A stretch of 64,000 nt of DNA from Bradyrhizobium diazoefficiens (lineage in GTDB: Bacteria; Pseudomonadota; Alphaproteobacteria; Rhizobiales; Xanthobacteraceae): NCBI RefSeq assembly GCF_016599855.1, contig NZ_CP067041.1, forward strand, positions 2,170,001 through 2,234,000. Direction: 5' to 3'. Numbering within the stretch: the first letter of the stretch is position 1; every line of letters begins with the position of its first letter. Shown here piece by piece: positions 18,899 to 28,202 of the stretch. Under the pieces are notes generated by a model, which saw only the letters and a program-made list of their open reading frames with translations, searched no databases and was not told the origin of the DNA. The position numbers and the translations under genes are program-made.

Positions 18899-20092
18899 TT
18901 ACACAATCTCCCTTGCCCGCAACGCTGCAATCTCCGCCGCATCGAAGCCCAGCTCCCCCAGCACCGCATCCGTATCCGCCCCCAGCTCCGGCGCCATGCG
19001 ATCGAGGCGGCCGCCGCCATGAGCGAGCTTGAACCCGCTGCCGGCAAAGCGCAGGCGGCCGTAGGGCGTGTCCAGCTCCTGGATCGCGCCGCGCGCCTTG
19101 ATCTGCGGATGATCGATCACCTCCTCGATCCTCCAGATGCTGGCGCAGGGCGCGCCGGCGTCTTCCAGGATCGTCTCCCATTCGCGCGCCGGTTTGGCCG
19201 CGAGCGCTTCTTCTATGATGGCGCGGAGCGCCGGTTCGTTCTCGTTGCGGGAGAACCAGTCGGCAAAGCGCGGATCGCTCAGCGTGTTCTCGCAGCCGAG
19301 CGCAGACATCAGCGCGCGATATTGCTTCTCGTTGTTGACGGCAAGCAGGATGTAGCCGTCGCCGGCCTTGAACAGATTGGCCGTGGTCTTGCGGCTCACG
19401 GCCTGATTGCCCGAAAGCTGCTGGCGATGGCCGGCGACCGACCAGTCCGCGATCTGACCTGAGAGAAACGCCATCGTTGCCTCCAGCATCGAGACGTCGA
19501 TGAGCTGCCCCTTGCCGGTGCGGTCGCGCTGATACAGCGCGCTCGACACGCCGAACGCCGCCGTCGCGCCCGACAGCACGTCGCACACGGCAAAGCCGGC
19601 GCGCGTCGGCCCCGTTTCGGGATGGCCGGTAATCGCCATGATACCCGAGAGCGCCTGCAGCTTGCCGTCATAGCCGGGCCGCAAACGGTCCGGGCCGGTC
19701 TGGCCAAAACCTGAGACTGCGCAATAGATCAGCTTTGGATTGATCTCAGACAGCGTCTCATAGCCGATGCCGAGCTTATCCATCACGCCCGGCCGGAAAT
19801 TTTCCATGACGACGTCGACGGTCGCAGCCAGCTTCTTCACGATCGCAATGGCGTCGGGCTTTTGCAAATCGAGCGTCAGGCTGCGCTTGTTGCCGTTGAT
19901 AGCCTGGAACGCCGGCGCCAGCCCGCGCTCGGCCCACTCGCGGCTGAGCGGCGTACGGCGCATGTCCTCGCCCTCGCGCCGCTCGATCTTGATGACGTCT
20001 GCGCCCAGCAGCGCGAGCTGGTAGCTCGCATAAGGGCCGGCCAGCACTTGCGTGAAATCCAGGATCTTCACGCCCTCGAACGGTCGCGTCAC
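18899..20092 (-). CDS. CaiB/BaiF family (class III) CoA-transferase
   Basis: The protein has 397 residues, typical for the family. The N-terminus GVKILDFTQVLAGPYASYQL and ADVIKIERREGEDMRR are the CoA-binding region, and RPGYDGKLQALSG contains the catalytic aspartate (Asp 142). VDVVMENFRPGVMDKLGIGY is also diagnostic. Class III enzymes move CoA between carboxylic acids through an aspartyl-CoA anhydride. It is immediately downstream (36 bp) of the GrdB-like gene, so the two may be co-transcribed. The acid substrate is unknown. Confidence 0.93.
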   Translation of the reverse strand: MTRPFEGVKILDFTQVLAGPYASYQLALLGADVIKIERREGEDMRRTPLSREWAERGLAPAFQAINGNKRSLTLDLQKPDAIAIVKKLAATVDVVMENFRPGVMDKLGIGYETLSEINPKLIYCAVSGFGQTGPDRLRPGYDGKLQALSGIMAITGHPETGPTRAGFAVCDVLSGATAAFGVSSALYQRDRTGKGQLIDVSMLEATMAFLSGQIADWSVAGHRQQLSGNQAVSRKTTANLFKAGDGYILLAVNNEKQYRALMSALGCENTLSDPRFADWFSRNENEPALRAIIEEALAAKPAREWETILEDAGAPCASIWRIEEVIDHPQIKARGAIQELDTPYGRLRFAGSGFKLAHGGGRLDRMAPELGADTDAVLGELGFDAAEIAALRAREIV

Positions 20093-20128
20093 GCCTCTCT
20101 CCCTCGTTGTCTTTTGCGTCGGAGAACG

Positions 20129-21058
20129 TCAGGCAGCACGATTGCCGCGCGCGATCTCCTTCTGCTTGTCGAATTCGGCGCGGCGGCGCGCCAGCTCTTC
20201 AGGCGAGAGCTGCGCGACGTTGTTGTAGTCGAGCTTCCAGGAGGCGTCCGCGCTCCAGCGCAGCGGCGATTGCATCGTCGTCTGCGGGCCGCCCGCGCTC
20301 TCCAGCAGCTGCAGCGCCAGCTCCAGCGTCTGCGCCTGCGAGGCGACGTCATGCGGCTTGCCGGCGGAATTGCCGAGCGGGAAGTCCGAGAACAAAAAGC
20401 GCGGGACAGTGGCGTGCTCGATGATGTCCTTGGCGCAGCCCATGATCACGGTCGGAATGCCGTTAGCCTCGAGATGCCGCGCCACCAGCGCCGTGGTCTG
20501 GTGGCAGACCGGGCAGTTCGGCACCAGCACGGCGACGTCCACCTTGTCAGCCAGACAGCGCGCCAAAATCTCCGGCGCATCGGTGTCGAGCGTGACGCGA
20601 TGGCTGCGGTTGGTGGGCGCACCGAAGAAGCGCGGCGCGACCTCGCCGATGCGCCCCGCAGCGCGCGCCTTCAAGAGCTGCGGCAGCGGAAACCAGGTGC
20701 CGTTGTCGGTCGCGGTGGTGTGCTTGCGGTCGTAGCCGATATGCGAGATGCGCAGATCGTGCTGCTGCGATGTGTCGCCGTCATAGACCTGATAAAACTT
20801 CGCCCCGCCATTATACGCCGCGGCCGGCCCCTGGTCGCCCTTGGTCGGATCGTACGGCGCAGCCGTCGTGATGATCGTTACGCGCGATTGCGCCAGCGGC
20901 TTTTTCAGCTTCTGGAACGGCGCTTCGGTGTAGTGCGCCCAGCGATACGGCGTGGTGTAGCCGATCGCCGCGTAATAATCCCGCGTGCGCTGCATATAGG
21001 GGATGGGGGCATCATAGTCGGGCGCAAATCCGAATTCGTCGTCGCGCGGAGCGGACAT
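20129..21058 (-). CDS. Glycine/sarcosine/betaine reductase selenoprotein B (GrdB)-like protein
   Basis: This 309-residue protein contains VLVPNCPVCHQTTALVARHL followed by GIPTVIMGCAKDI, which resembles the redox motif region of GrdB/PrdB-type reductases where the first position is selenocysteine or cysteine. Here it is a plain Cys (NCPVCHQ), so no UGA recoding is needed. The upstream part, SRVTIITTAAPYDPT and HDLRISHIGYDRKHT, also fits the family. No other glycine-reductase subunit is nearby, so a classical Stickland role is unlikely and the activity is unknown. It is followed by the CoA-transferase. Confidence 0.7.
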   Translation of the reverse strand: MSAPRDDEFGFAPDYDAPIPYMQRTRDYYAAIGYTTPYRWAHYTEAPFQKLKKPLAQSRVTIITTAAPYDPTKGDQGPAAAYNGGAKFYQVYDGDTSQQHDLRISHIGYDRKHTTATDNGTWFPLPQLLKARAAGRIGEVAPRFFGAPTNRSHRVTLDTDAPEILARCLADKVDVAVLVPNCPVCHQTTALVARHLEANGIPTVIMGCAKDIIEHATVPRFLFSDFPLGNSAGKPHDVASQAQTLELALQLLESAGGPQTTMQSPLRWSADASWKLDYNNVAQLSPEELARRRAEFDKQKEIARGNRAA

Positions 21059-21160
21059 GGGCGTCTCCTGGTTCTTGGTTGGAGACCAGACTAGAGATAG
21101 TCGGTGGTGAGCTCAACAGGCGCCGCGGCTGTGCAGCCCAGAATTGCTGCGCAGGTGGGG

Positions 21161-21742
21161 CTACCTGAAGATATGCAGTGCCGTGTATTGCAGCAGCATG
21201 ATCGTCTTGGCGTCGATGATCCGGCCGTCCGCGATCATCGCCAGCGCTTCGTCGATGCCGAGTTCCAGCACCTCGATGTCCTCGCCCTCGTGCTCGAGGC
21301 CGCCGCCATCGCTGACGCGCATCGAGGGCTCGTATTCGGCGACGAAGAAATGCAGCTTTTCGGTGATGGCGCCGGGGCTCATGAAGGCCTCGAACACTTT
21401 TTCAACGTGGTGCAGGCGATAGCCGGTTTCCTCCTCGGCCTCGGCACGGATGCGCAGCTCGGGCGCGGCGTTATCCAGCACGCCGGCAGCCGCCTCGATC
21501 AGCAGGTCGTCGTAGCCGCGGATGAACGCGGGCAGGCGGAACTGACGCACCAGAATTACGCTGCGCTGTGCGCGATTGTACGGCAGCACGGCGGCGGCGT
21601 TGTCGCGCTCATAGGTCTCGCGATGCTGCGTCTGCCACTCGCCATTGGCGCGCCGGTAATCGAACGTCGTGGTCTTCAGGGGCGTCCAATTGTCCGAGAG
21701 CACGCGGACGTCCTTAATGCGAACGCGGTCGGAGATGGTCAT
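21161..21742 (-). CDS. Nudix hydrolase, NudK-like (nucleoside-diphosphate-sugar pyrophosphatase)
   Basis: The protein is 193 residues. It aligns along its length with the GDP-mannose hydrolase NudK type: VLSDNWTPLKTTTFDY, VILVRQFRLPAF, then the Nudix box GVLDNAAPELRIRAEAEEET followed by GY, and FMSPGAITEKLHFFVAEY. The catalytic E-x-x-EE part is kept, but the first acidic position of the box is Ala and the Arg/Lys before the catalytic Glu is Ala. It lies 15 bp downstream of the GNAT gene, probably in the same operon. It likely cleans up nucleotide sugars. Confidence 0.85.
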   Translation of the reverse strand: MTISDRVRIKDVRVLSDNWTPLKTTTFDYRRANGEWQTQHRETYERDNAAAVLPYNRAQRSVILVRQFRLPAFIRGYDDLLIEAAAGVLDNAAPELRIRAEAEEETGYRLHHVEKVFEAFMSPGAITEKLHFFVAEYEPSMRVSDGGGLEHEGEDIEVLELGIDEALAMIADGRIIDAKTIMLLQYTALHIFR

Positions 21743-21757
21743 TGCTGCCTTCCGGAG

Positions 21758-22192
21758 TTAGGTGGGATCGCGCCCGTCGAGCCATTTCTGGAACATCACT
21801 GATGTCGATTCCTCGAAGCCGAGCGATTGGTAGAACGCATTGGCCTGCGCATTCTCGCGGCGGACCAGCAGCTGAAGCTTTGCGATGCCGGCTTGGCGCA
21901 ACCAGTCCTCCACCGCCGCCATAATCACCCGGCCAAGACCGCGTTTGCGGCAATTCGGATCGACTGCGACGTAGTAGGCCCAGCCGCGATGACCGTCATG
22001 GCCGACCATGGCTGTCGCGACGATCGCGCCGCCATCGCGGCCGACCAGGATTGTGGAATTGTCGCGCCGCCGCGCCAGCGCGATGTCCGCATGCGGATCG
22101 TTCCAGGGCCGTGTCAGGCCGCAGCGCTGCCACAGCGCCACGACGGTTTCGACGTCGGCATCCTTGATAGCGTCGATCGTAAGAACGCTCAC
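21758..22192 (-). CDS. GNAT family N-acetyltransferase
   Basis: The 144-residue protein has a single GNAT fold. WAYYVAVDPNCRKRGLGRVI contains the acetyl-CoA-binding R/Q-x-x-G-x-G/A signature (RKRGLG), and ENAQANAFYQSLGFEES is the C-terminal beta-alpha-beta. It resembles the YpeA subgroup. Its start overlaps the FAD-oxidase stop by 4 nt (ATGA), so translation is coupled. The acyl acceptor is unknown. Confidence 0.9.
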   Translation of the reverse strand: MSVLTIDAIKDADVETVVALWQRCGLTRPWNDPHADIALARRRDNSTILVGRDGGAIVATAMVGHDGHRGWAYYVAVDPNCRKRGLGRVIMAAVEDWLRQAGIAKLQLLVRRENAQANAFYQSLGFEESTSVMFQKWLDGRDPT

Positions 22193-23616
22193 AGCACCTT
22201 CCCCGGATTCATGATTCCATGCGGATCGAGCATCGCCTTGATCGCGCGCATCAACTCCATTGCAGTCTTGTCCTTCACCTCGGGCAGCTCGTCGCGCTTG
22301 AGCACGCCGATGCCGTGCTCGGCCGAGATCGAGCCGCCCATGCGCAGCACGATCTCGAACACCACTGCGTTCATCTCGTGCCAGCGCGCCAGATAGTCCG
22401 CCGTGTTGGCGCCGATCGGCTGGCTGACATTGTAATGCAGATTGCCGTCGCCGAGATGGCCGAACGGCACCGGCCGCGCGCCGGGGATCAGCTTGACCAC
22501 GGCAGCATTCGCTTCCTCGATAAACGCGGGCACGGCGGCTACGGGCACCGAGATGTCGTGCTTGATCGAGCCGCCCTCGGGCTTCTGCGCCGACGACATC
22601 TCCTCGCGCAGTTTCCAGAAGCCGTTGCGCTGGGTGAGATTGGCCGCGATCACAGCATCGTCGACGATCTCCTCCTCCATGGCGCGGGCGAGGATCGTCT
22701 CCAGCGGCGTGCGGGCATCGTCGCTGGCCGCGGACAATTCCATCAGCACGTACCAGGGATGCTTCTCGCCAAGCGGATCGCGGACGTCGATGCCGTGGCG
22801 GATCGAGAAATCCACCGCCATCTCCGACAGCAGCTCGAAGCTTGTCAGCGCATTGGCGGCCTCGGTTTGCGCGATGGTCAGCAACTTGAGCGCCGCCGCC
22901 GGCGACTTCAGCCCGACATAGGCGGTCTCGATCGCCCGCGGCTTCGGAAACAGTTTTAATGTCGCTGCGGTGATGACGCCGAGCGTGCCTTCCGCGCCGA
23001 TAAAGAGGTTGTGCAGATTGTAGCCGGTGTTGTCCTTCTTCAGCTTCGACAGCACGTTAAGCACGCGCCCGTCGGCGAGCACCACTTCCAGCCCCAGCGC
23101 CATCTCGCGCGCGACGCCATAGGCGAGCGCGGCGGTGCCGCCGGCATTGGTCGAGAGATTGCCGCCGATGGTGCAGCTTCCTTCCGCGCCGAGCGACAGC
23201 GGAAACAGCCGGTCGACGTCGGACGCCTTCTGCTGCGCGATCTGCAGCACCACACCGGCCTCGCAGGTCATGGTGTTGGAAGCGGTGTCGACCTCACGGA
23301 TCTTGTCGAGCCTGCGCAGCGACACCACGACTTCGCCATTATGCGGCGTCTGTCCGCCGACGAGCCCGGTGTTGCCGCCCTGAGGCACCAGTGCGATCTT
23401 ATGTTCGGAGGCGAGCTTGCAGATATCAGATACTTCCGCGGTCGAGCCCGGGCGCAGCACCAGCGGCGAGCGGCCGTGGAACAGGTTGCGCTCCTCGGTA
23501 ACGTAAGCCTCGATTTCGGCTGCATCGGTGATCGCGTGCTTGGCGCCGACGATTTTGCGGAATTGGTCGATCAGCTCGGGCGCAAGCGGAGGAGTGGCGG
23601 ATTTGTTGATGTGCAT
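22189..23616 (-). CDS. FAD-linked oxidoreductase (GlcD / D-2-hydroxy-acid dehydrogenase family)
   Basis: The 475-residue protein has a PCMH-type FAD-binding domain in the N-terminal half (VPQGGNTGLVGGQTP and GAEGSCTIGGNLSTNAGGT) and the FAD-oxidase C-terminal domain (SVPVAAVPAFIEEA, FGHLGDGNLHYN, SAEHGIGVLKRDEL). This architecture covers glycolate oxidase GlcD, D-lactate and D-2-hydroxyglutarate dehydrogenases. The sequence alone does not separate these. It follows the tsaC/sua5 gene by 18 bp, and a cotranscribed tsaC-oxidase-GNAT-Nudix string is likely. Confidence 0.9.
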   Translation of the reverse strand: MHINKSATPPLAPELIDQFRKIVGAKHAITDAAEIEAYVTEERNLFHGRSPLVLRPGSTAEVSDICKLASEHKIALVPQGGNTGLVGGQTPHNGEVVVSLRRLDKIREVDTASNTMTCEAGVVLQIAQQKASDVDRLFPLSLGAEGSCTIGGNLSTNAGGTAALAYGVAREMALGLEVVLADGRVLNVLSKLKKDNTGYNLHNLFIGAEGTLGVITAATLKLFPKPRAIETAYVGLKSPAAALKLLTIAQTEAANALTSFELLSEMAVDFSIRHGIDVRDPLGEKHPWYVLMELSAASDDARTPLETILARAMEEEIVDDAVIAANLTQRNGFWKLREEMSSAQKPEGGSIKHDISVPVAAVPAFIEEANAAVVKLIPGARPVPFGHLGDGNLHYNVSQPIGANTADYLARWHEMNAVVFEIVLRMGGSISAEHGIGVLKRDELPEVKDKTAMELMRAIKAMLDPHGIMNPGKVL

Positions 23617-23634
23617 CGTCTCGTCTTCTGCTTC

Positions 23635-24624
23635 TTATCGTGCCACCGCAGCCCGGCGCAGCCGGTCGTTGATCGCTTCGCCCAGTCCTTCTTCGGGGAT
23701 CGCCATCACCGCGATTCCCCGCGGCGCCTTCGCATCGAGGGCGCGAAGATAGCCGAACAGATGGGCGGCGGCCTCATCGAGATCAGCCGTGGGCGACAAA
23801 TTCATGACAGCGGCAGCGGTCTCCACACCGGGCAGGCGCGCAGGCCCGAACGCCAGCAACGCTTCGCCCGGCGTCACATCCCGCGCATCGAGCCGCACGA
23901 TTGTCCGCGGCGCATAATGCGAGGCCAGCATGCCCGGCGCCAGTGGCTGGCTGTCATCGCTCTCGGCCTCCATCGGCGGTCGCGCCAGTGGCTCGCCGAG
24001 CACCGCCTCGATCCGCTCGCGCGACAGGCCGCCGGGCCGAAGCAGCATTGGTGCCTCGAAGCAGCCGACGATGGTCGATTCGACACCGACCATAACAGGC
24101 CCGCCATCGACGATGAGGTCGATCCGCCCCGCAAGATCACTCTCGACATGCGCCGCCAGCGTCGGCGAGACGTGGCCGGAGAGGTTGGCGGACGGTGCGA
24201 CCACGGCGCCGCCGAAGGCGCGCAAGATCGCTTCCGCCACGGGATGAGCGGGAATGCGGATCGCGACGGTGTCGAGGCCCGCCGTGGCAAGCTCGGCCAC
24301 CGGGCAATCATCCGTCTTCGGTACCACCAGCGTCAGCGGCCCCGGCCAGAACGCCTCGGCGAGCCTCAAGGTGCGCGCATCGAACCGCCCGATCCGTCGT
24401 GCAGCTGCGAGGCCCGCGACATGTGCGATCAGCGGATTGAAGGCCGGCCGCCCTTTGGCGGCGTAGAGATGGGCAATCGCAGTCGCATTGCCGGCGTCCG
24501 CGCCGAGCCCGTAGACGGTTTCAGTTGGAAACGCCACTAGGCCGCCGGCGGCCAGCGTCCGGGCCGCGGCTTCGGCAGCGGCCCGGCCTGCCGGTAAAAT
24601 CGACGTTTCAAGACCCGTTTTCAC
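23635..24624 (-). CDS. L-threonylcarbamoyladenylate synthase, long Sua5 form
   Basis: I start this at the GTG at 24624 (VKTGLETSILPAG), preceded by AAGGAA; an ATG-less upstream extension would run through the tRNA gene at 24693 on the opposite strand and is rejected. The protein is 329 residues: a YrdC/Sua5 domain (GGLVAFPTETVYGLGADA, KGRPAFNPLIAHVAG, APSANLSGHVSPT) plus the C-terminal Sua5 domain (PGMLASHYAPRTIV). It makes threonylcarbamoyl-AMP from Thr, bicarbonate and ATP for the t6A37 modification of ANN-decoding tRNAs. It is the first gene of a likely four-gene operon. Confidence 0.93.
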   Translation of the reverse strand: MKTGLETSILPAGRAAAEAAARTLAAGGLVAFPTETVYGLGADAGNATAIAHLYAAKGRPAFNPLIAHVAGLAAARRIGRFDARTLRLAEAFWPGPLTLVVPKTDDCPVAELATAGLDTVAIRIPAHPVAEAILRAFGGAVVAPSANLSGHVSPTLAAHVESDLAGRIDLIVDGGPVMVGVESTIVGCFEAPMLLRPGGLSRERIEAVLGEPLARPPMEAESDDSQPLAPGMLASHYAPRTIVRLDARDVTPGEALLAFGPARLPGVETAAAVMNLSPTADLDEAAAHLFGYLRALDAKAPRGIAVMAIPEEGLGEAINDRLRRAAVAR

Positions 24625-24692
24625 AGGGACAAAATTCCTTATGCCGGCCGCTTGCGGTGCGTCAAACCCGACGCTATAAGCCGCCTTCTTGT

Positions 24693-24769
24693 CGGAGTGT
24701 GGCTCAGCCCGGTAGAGCACTGCGTTCGGGACGCAGGGGTCGCAGGTTCGAATCCTGCCACTCCGACCA
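24693..24769 (+). tRNA. tRNA-Pro (anticodon CGG)
   Basis: The 77-nt cloverleaf has acceptor arms CGGAGTG / CACTCCG, discriminator A and an encoded CCA at 24767-24769. The D arm is GCTCAGCCCGGTAGAGC and the anticodon arm CTGCG-TTCGGGA-CGCAG with CGG at 24727-24729. The T arm contains GGTTCGAATCC. It reads Pro CCG codons, which are abundant in this GC-rich genome. It is divergent from the tsaC/sua5 gene. Confidence 0.97.
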
Positions 24770-25047
24770 TTCTTCCAATAGTTGACGTTTTCCAGAGGCT
24801 TGGCGGACCGGCCGCCGACGCCTCGGGACGCCTTTTTGCAACGATTTTGCGGGCGGGTCCACGGCCGATTTGGTCGAGCAGGGGTGTTGCCCGCGGCGGC
24901 ATGGCTCCGCAAGGCCCGTCAGGGGCGCGGCGACCGAACAGTCGGCTCCTAGTCCCCGCCGGGAATCCTTACCCTCCTCGACCTTCGCAGCGGCGCCGCC
25001 GGTCTGCCATGTGATACTTAGCGACATCGCCTCGATCCGGAGCCCCG

Positions 25048-26835
25048 ATGCAACCTCCTCGTCCAGCCTTGCTGCGATACGCGCTGATCGGTGGGCTTGT
25101 GCTCGCGGTGATCGCCGCGGCGGGTTGGCTGGCTTACGTTCTTGCGCTGGATGCCGCGTTTGCGCGCATGCAGCGGGAAGCCAATGACCGGCTCGCGCTG
25201 ATCGCCAGCACTTTCGACGCGACGGTCGCGCGCTATCGCTATTTGCCGGCGGTTCTGTCGCTCGCCGATCCCATTCGGGAACTGTATCGCGATCCGCATG
25301 ACGCATCGGCAATCGCCGCTGCCAATCGGTACCTCAAATCACTCAACCAGGGAGCACGATCCGCCGAACTGTATGTTCTCGACAGTACGGGCCTTGCTTT
25401 GGCGGCGAGCAATTTCGATCAGGATTCGAGTTTCGTCGGGCACAATTATGCGTTCCGCGCCTACTTCGTGGACGCCATGCGGGCCGGCGAGGGCCATTAT
25501 TACGCCGTCGGCGCCACCACCGGACAACCCGGCTATTTCCTGTCGCATCGGATCATGGAGGGCGACAAAACTCTTGGCGTCGCCGTGGTCAAGATCGATC
25601 TCACTGCGCTCGAGGCCGACTGGGCGCGTGCCGGCGACCTCGTGGCGATGGAGGACGAGAATGGCGTGATCTTCCTCGCCAGCCGCGAGGACTGGAAATA
25701 TCGTCCGCTGCTGCCGGTCCCGGCGGCGCGGCTTGCGGAACTGAATGCCGTGCAGCAATTCGGTCAGGCGATCGACCCAGCTCCGGTCTTCGTGCCCAGG
25801 GGCGACCGGCAGCGCATTCAGATCGGCCACGCGCGCGGTCGCGGCAATGCCGAGCTTGGGGAATACGCCCTTCAGGTCCATCCGCGCGATCAGGGCTGGA
25901 AGCTGCTCCTGTTTTCGGACGTCGTCGATGCCCGGCGCAATGCGGCGACCGTCGCGATCGCGGGCGTGTTCGCTCTCATCGCTTCTCTGCTGATCTTGCT
26001 GGTTGCCTATCAGCGGCGGCAGGCCGTCAGGGCCAAGCTCGAGGCGCATGACGTTCTGGAGCGGCGCGTGGCCGAGCGCACCGAAGAGCTGCGCCGGACC
26101 CTTGAAAACCTCGTGCAGAGCGCCAAGCTTGCAAGCCTCGGTCAGGCGCTCGCCGGTGTCGCGCACGAGATCAACCAACCGCTCGCGGCGCTGATCACCT
26201 ATGTTGCGAGCAGTCGTGTCCTGCTCCGCCGCAACGAGGTCGATCGTGCAGCCGCCAACCTCGATCTGATGTCTTCGATCGCCGAGCGCATGATGGCGCT
26301 GATCGATCACTTGCGGATGTTCGCGCGCAAGGAGACCGGCACGCGTAGCGCCTTCGAGCTCGCGCCGGTCGTCGACAATGCGGTCCGCCTGCTGCGATAC
26401 CGGATCGACAACGAGCATGTCGAGGTGGTGCGCGCCGCGCCTGCGGAGCCGCTCCATGGCCTCGCCAATCCGATCCGGCTCGAGCAGGTCGTCGTCAATC
26501 TGCTGTCGAACGCGATCGATGCGATGCGCGATCGCGAGCGGCGCGTCCTTACGGTCAGGCTCGGCCGGCGAGACGACAGCGCCGTGATCGAGGTCAATGA
26601 CACCGGCGCCGGCATTGCGTCCGAGCACATCAAATCGCTGTTCGATCCGTTCTTCACCACCAAGGAGATCGGCGAGGGGCTTGGCCTCGGGCTCTCGATC
26701 TCGTACGGAATCGTCAGGGAGTTCGGAGGAGATATCTTGGTGGACAGCGCGCCGGGCAGGGGCTCGACTTTCAAGGTCGTCATTCCGGTCATGGACGTCG
26801 CGCCGATCCCGCAACAGGCGGAATTGGGCGCATGA
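25048..26835 (+). CDS. DctB-like sensor histidine kinase
   Basis: The 595-residue protein has two transmembrane helices (about residues 8-32 and 294-316). They flank a periplasmic double-Cache/PAS-like sensor of about 260 residues. Next come a coiled linker, the DctB-type HisKA with ALAGVAHEINQPLAALITYV (phospho-acceptor His in the HEINQP motif) and an HATPase (NLLSNAIDAM, NDTGAGI, GEGLGLGLSISYGIV). This architecture senses C4-dicarboxylates or related acids. Its stop overlaps the start of the response-regulator gene by 4 nt (ATGA). The linked transporter at 28456 is the obvious target. Confidence 0.9.
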   Translation: MQPPRPALLRYALIGGLVLAVIAAAGWLAYVLALDAAFARMQREANDRLALIASTFDATVARYRYLPAVLSLADPIRELYRDPHDASAIAAANRYLKSLNQGARSAELYVLDSTGLALAASNFDQDSSFVGHNYAFRAYFVDAMRAGEGHYYAVGATTGQPGYFLSHRIMEGDKTLGVAVVKIDLTALEADWARAGDLVAMEDENGVIFLASREDWKYRPLLPVPAARLAELNAVQQFGQAIDPAPVFVPRGDRQRIQIGHARGRGNAELGEYALQVHPRDQGWKLLLFSDVVDARRNAATVAIAGVFALIASLLILLVAYQRRQAVRAKLEAHDVLERRVAERTEELRRTLENLVQSAKLASLGQALAGVAHEINQPLAALITYVASSRVLLRRNEVDRAAANLDLMSSIAERMMALIDHLRMFARKETGTRSAFELAPVVDNAVRLLRYRIDNEHVEVVRAAPAEPLHGLANPIRLEQVVVNLLSNAIDAMRDRERRVLTVRLGRRDDSAVIEVNDTGAGIASEHIKSLFDPFFTTKEIGEGLGLGLSISYGIVREFGGDILVDSAPGRGSTFKVVIPVMDVAPIPQQAELGA

Positions 26836-28190
26836 GCGGGTCCGTGCTCGTCATCGACGACGAGGAGATCGTCCGCAATTCGGTGCGGCAATGGCTGGAG
26901 CTGGGCGGCTTCACGGTGCAGGTCGCCGCCGGTGCGGACGAGGCCATCCGCCTCGTGAAAGAGACCCCGCCCGACGCCGTGCTGACTGATTTTCGCATGC
27001 CGCACCGGTCCGGGCTCGAGTTGATGCGCGACGTTCACCGCGCCGATCCCGACATTCCCGTGGTGCTGCTGACCGCGCACGGCGACGTGCCTCTGGCCGT
27101 GGCTGCGATGCGCGAGGGCGCTTACGACTTCCTCCAGAAGCCACACGATCCCGAACTGCTTTCGGCAGTCCTGGCGCGCGCGATCGAGCGGCGCCGGTTG
27201 AAATTGCAGCTTCGGCAGCTGTCGGATCGACTCGCCGCACCCGGCGCGATCGATGCCCGCCTGATCGGCCTTTCGAAGCCGATGGCCGCGGTGCGCGCGA
27301 GCGTCCTCGAGCTCGCCAGTCACGATCGCGACGTGATCGTCACCGGTGAAACCGGAACCGGCAAGGAGGTAGTGGCGCGAGCACTGCATGACTTCGGACC
27401 GCGTGCAAAGGCGCCTTTCGTCGCCGTGAACTGCGCCGCGATCCCGGCCGAATTGTTCGAAAGCGAATTGTTCGGCCACGAGGCCGGTGCCTTCACCGGC
27501 GCCCGTGGCGTCCGCATCGGAAAGTTCGAGCATGCCAGCGGCGGCACGCTGTTGCTCGACGAGATCGAAAGCATGCCGCTCCCGTTCCAGGCCAAAATCC
27601 TGCGTGCCCTCCAGGAGCGCGCGATCGAACGGGTCGGGTCCAACAAGCTCCTGCCGGTCGACGTTCGCATCATTGCGGCTGCCAAAGGCGATCTCGCCGC
27701 CGAAAGCCGCCAGGGACGCTTTCGCTCCGATCTCTACTTTCGCCTTGCGGCCGCGGAGATCCACCTCCCGGCGCTGCGCGAGCGCGGCAACGACGTCCTG
27801 CTATTGTTCGAGCATTTTGCCGCGTCCGCCGCAAAGGGCGCGGGCCGGACGATGTCGCCGCTGCGGGCGGACGATCTCGATGCGCTGCTGGCCCATGACT
27901 GGCCGGGCAATGTGCGCGAGCTGAAGAACGTTGCCGAACGATACGCGCTGGGACTCGCGGCGACCGGCCGCAGCGTTGCCGAGATCCTTCGGCGCGGCGA
28001 ACCGGGGGCGCCGCCGCGGACGCTCGCCGACCGCGTTGCGGCCTATGAGCGGGCGCTGATCGAGGCCGCCTTGCGCGAGCACGACTGGTCGATTGCGGCC
28101 GTCACCGAAGAGCTCGGCATTCCGCGCCGGACCCTGAACGAGAAGATGGCGAGACACGCGCTGGCGCGGCCCGGCCGCAAGGATCCCTGA
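26832..28190 (+). CDS. DctD-like sigma-54-dependent response regulator
   Basis: The protein has 452 residues in three domains. The receiver has its phospho-acceptor Asp 53 (LTDFRMPHRSG). The AAA+ sigma-54 interaction domain has Walker A GETGTGKE at 172-179, the GAFTGA loop at 219-224 and GGTLLLDEIESM. The C-terminal Fis-type helix-turn-helix is WSIAAVTEELGIPRRTLNEK. It should activate RpoN-dependent transcription on phosphorylation by the kinase at 25048. The downstream intergenic region has two matching palindromes and a perfect -24/-12 promoter, so the MHS transporter gene is its likely target. Confidence 0.93.
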   Translation: MSGSVLVIDDEEIVRNSVRQWLELGGFTVQVAAGADEAIRLVKETPPDAVLTDFRMPHRSGLELMRDVHRADPDIPVVLLTAHGDVPLAVAAMREGAYDFLQKPHDPELLSAVLARAIERRRLKLQLRQLSDRLAAPGAIDARLIGLSKPMAAVRASVLELASHDRDVIVTGETGTGKEVVARALHDFGPRAKAPFVAVNCAAIPAELFESELFGHEAGAFTGARGVRIGKFEHASGGTLLLDEIESMPLPFQAKILRALQERAIERVGSNKLLPVDVRIIAAAKGDLAAESRQGRFRSDLYFRLAAAEIHLPALRERGNDVLLLFEHFAASAAKGAGRTMSPLRADDLDALLAHDWPGNVRELKNVAERYALGLAATGRSVAEILRRGEPGAPPRTLADRVAAYERALIEAALREHDWSIAAVTEELGIPRRTLNEKMARHALARPGRKDP

Positions 28191-28202
28191 GCAGGCGAGC
28201 GA

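Noticed and set aside
23635..24624. tRNA-adjacent integration site or genomic island
   Set aside because: No integrase, no direct repeat of the tRNA 3' end and no compositional change were seen around the tRNA-Pro gene.
24625..24912. N-terminal extension of the Sua5 protein
   Set aside because: The extension would run through the tRNA-Pro gene at 24693-24769 on the opposite strand and has no family similarity. The GTG at 24624 with AAGGAA upstream fits.
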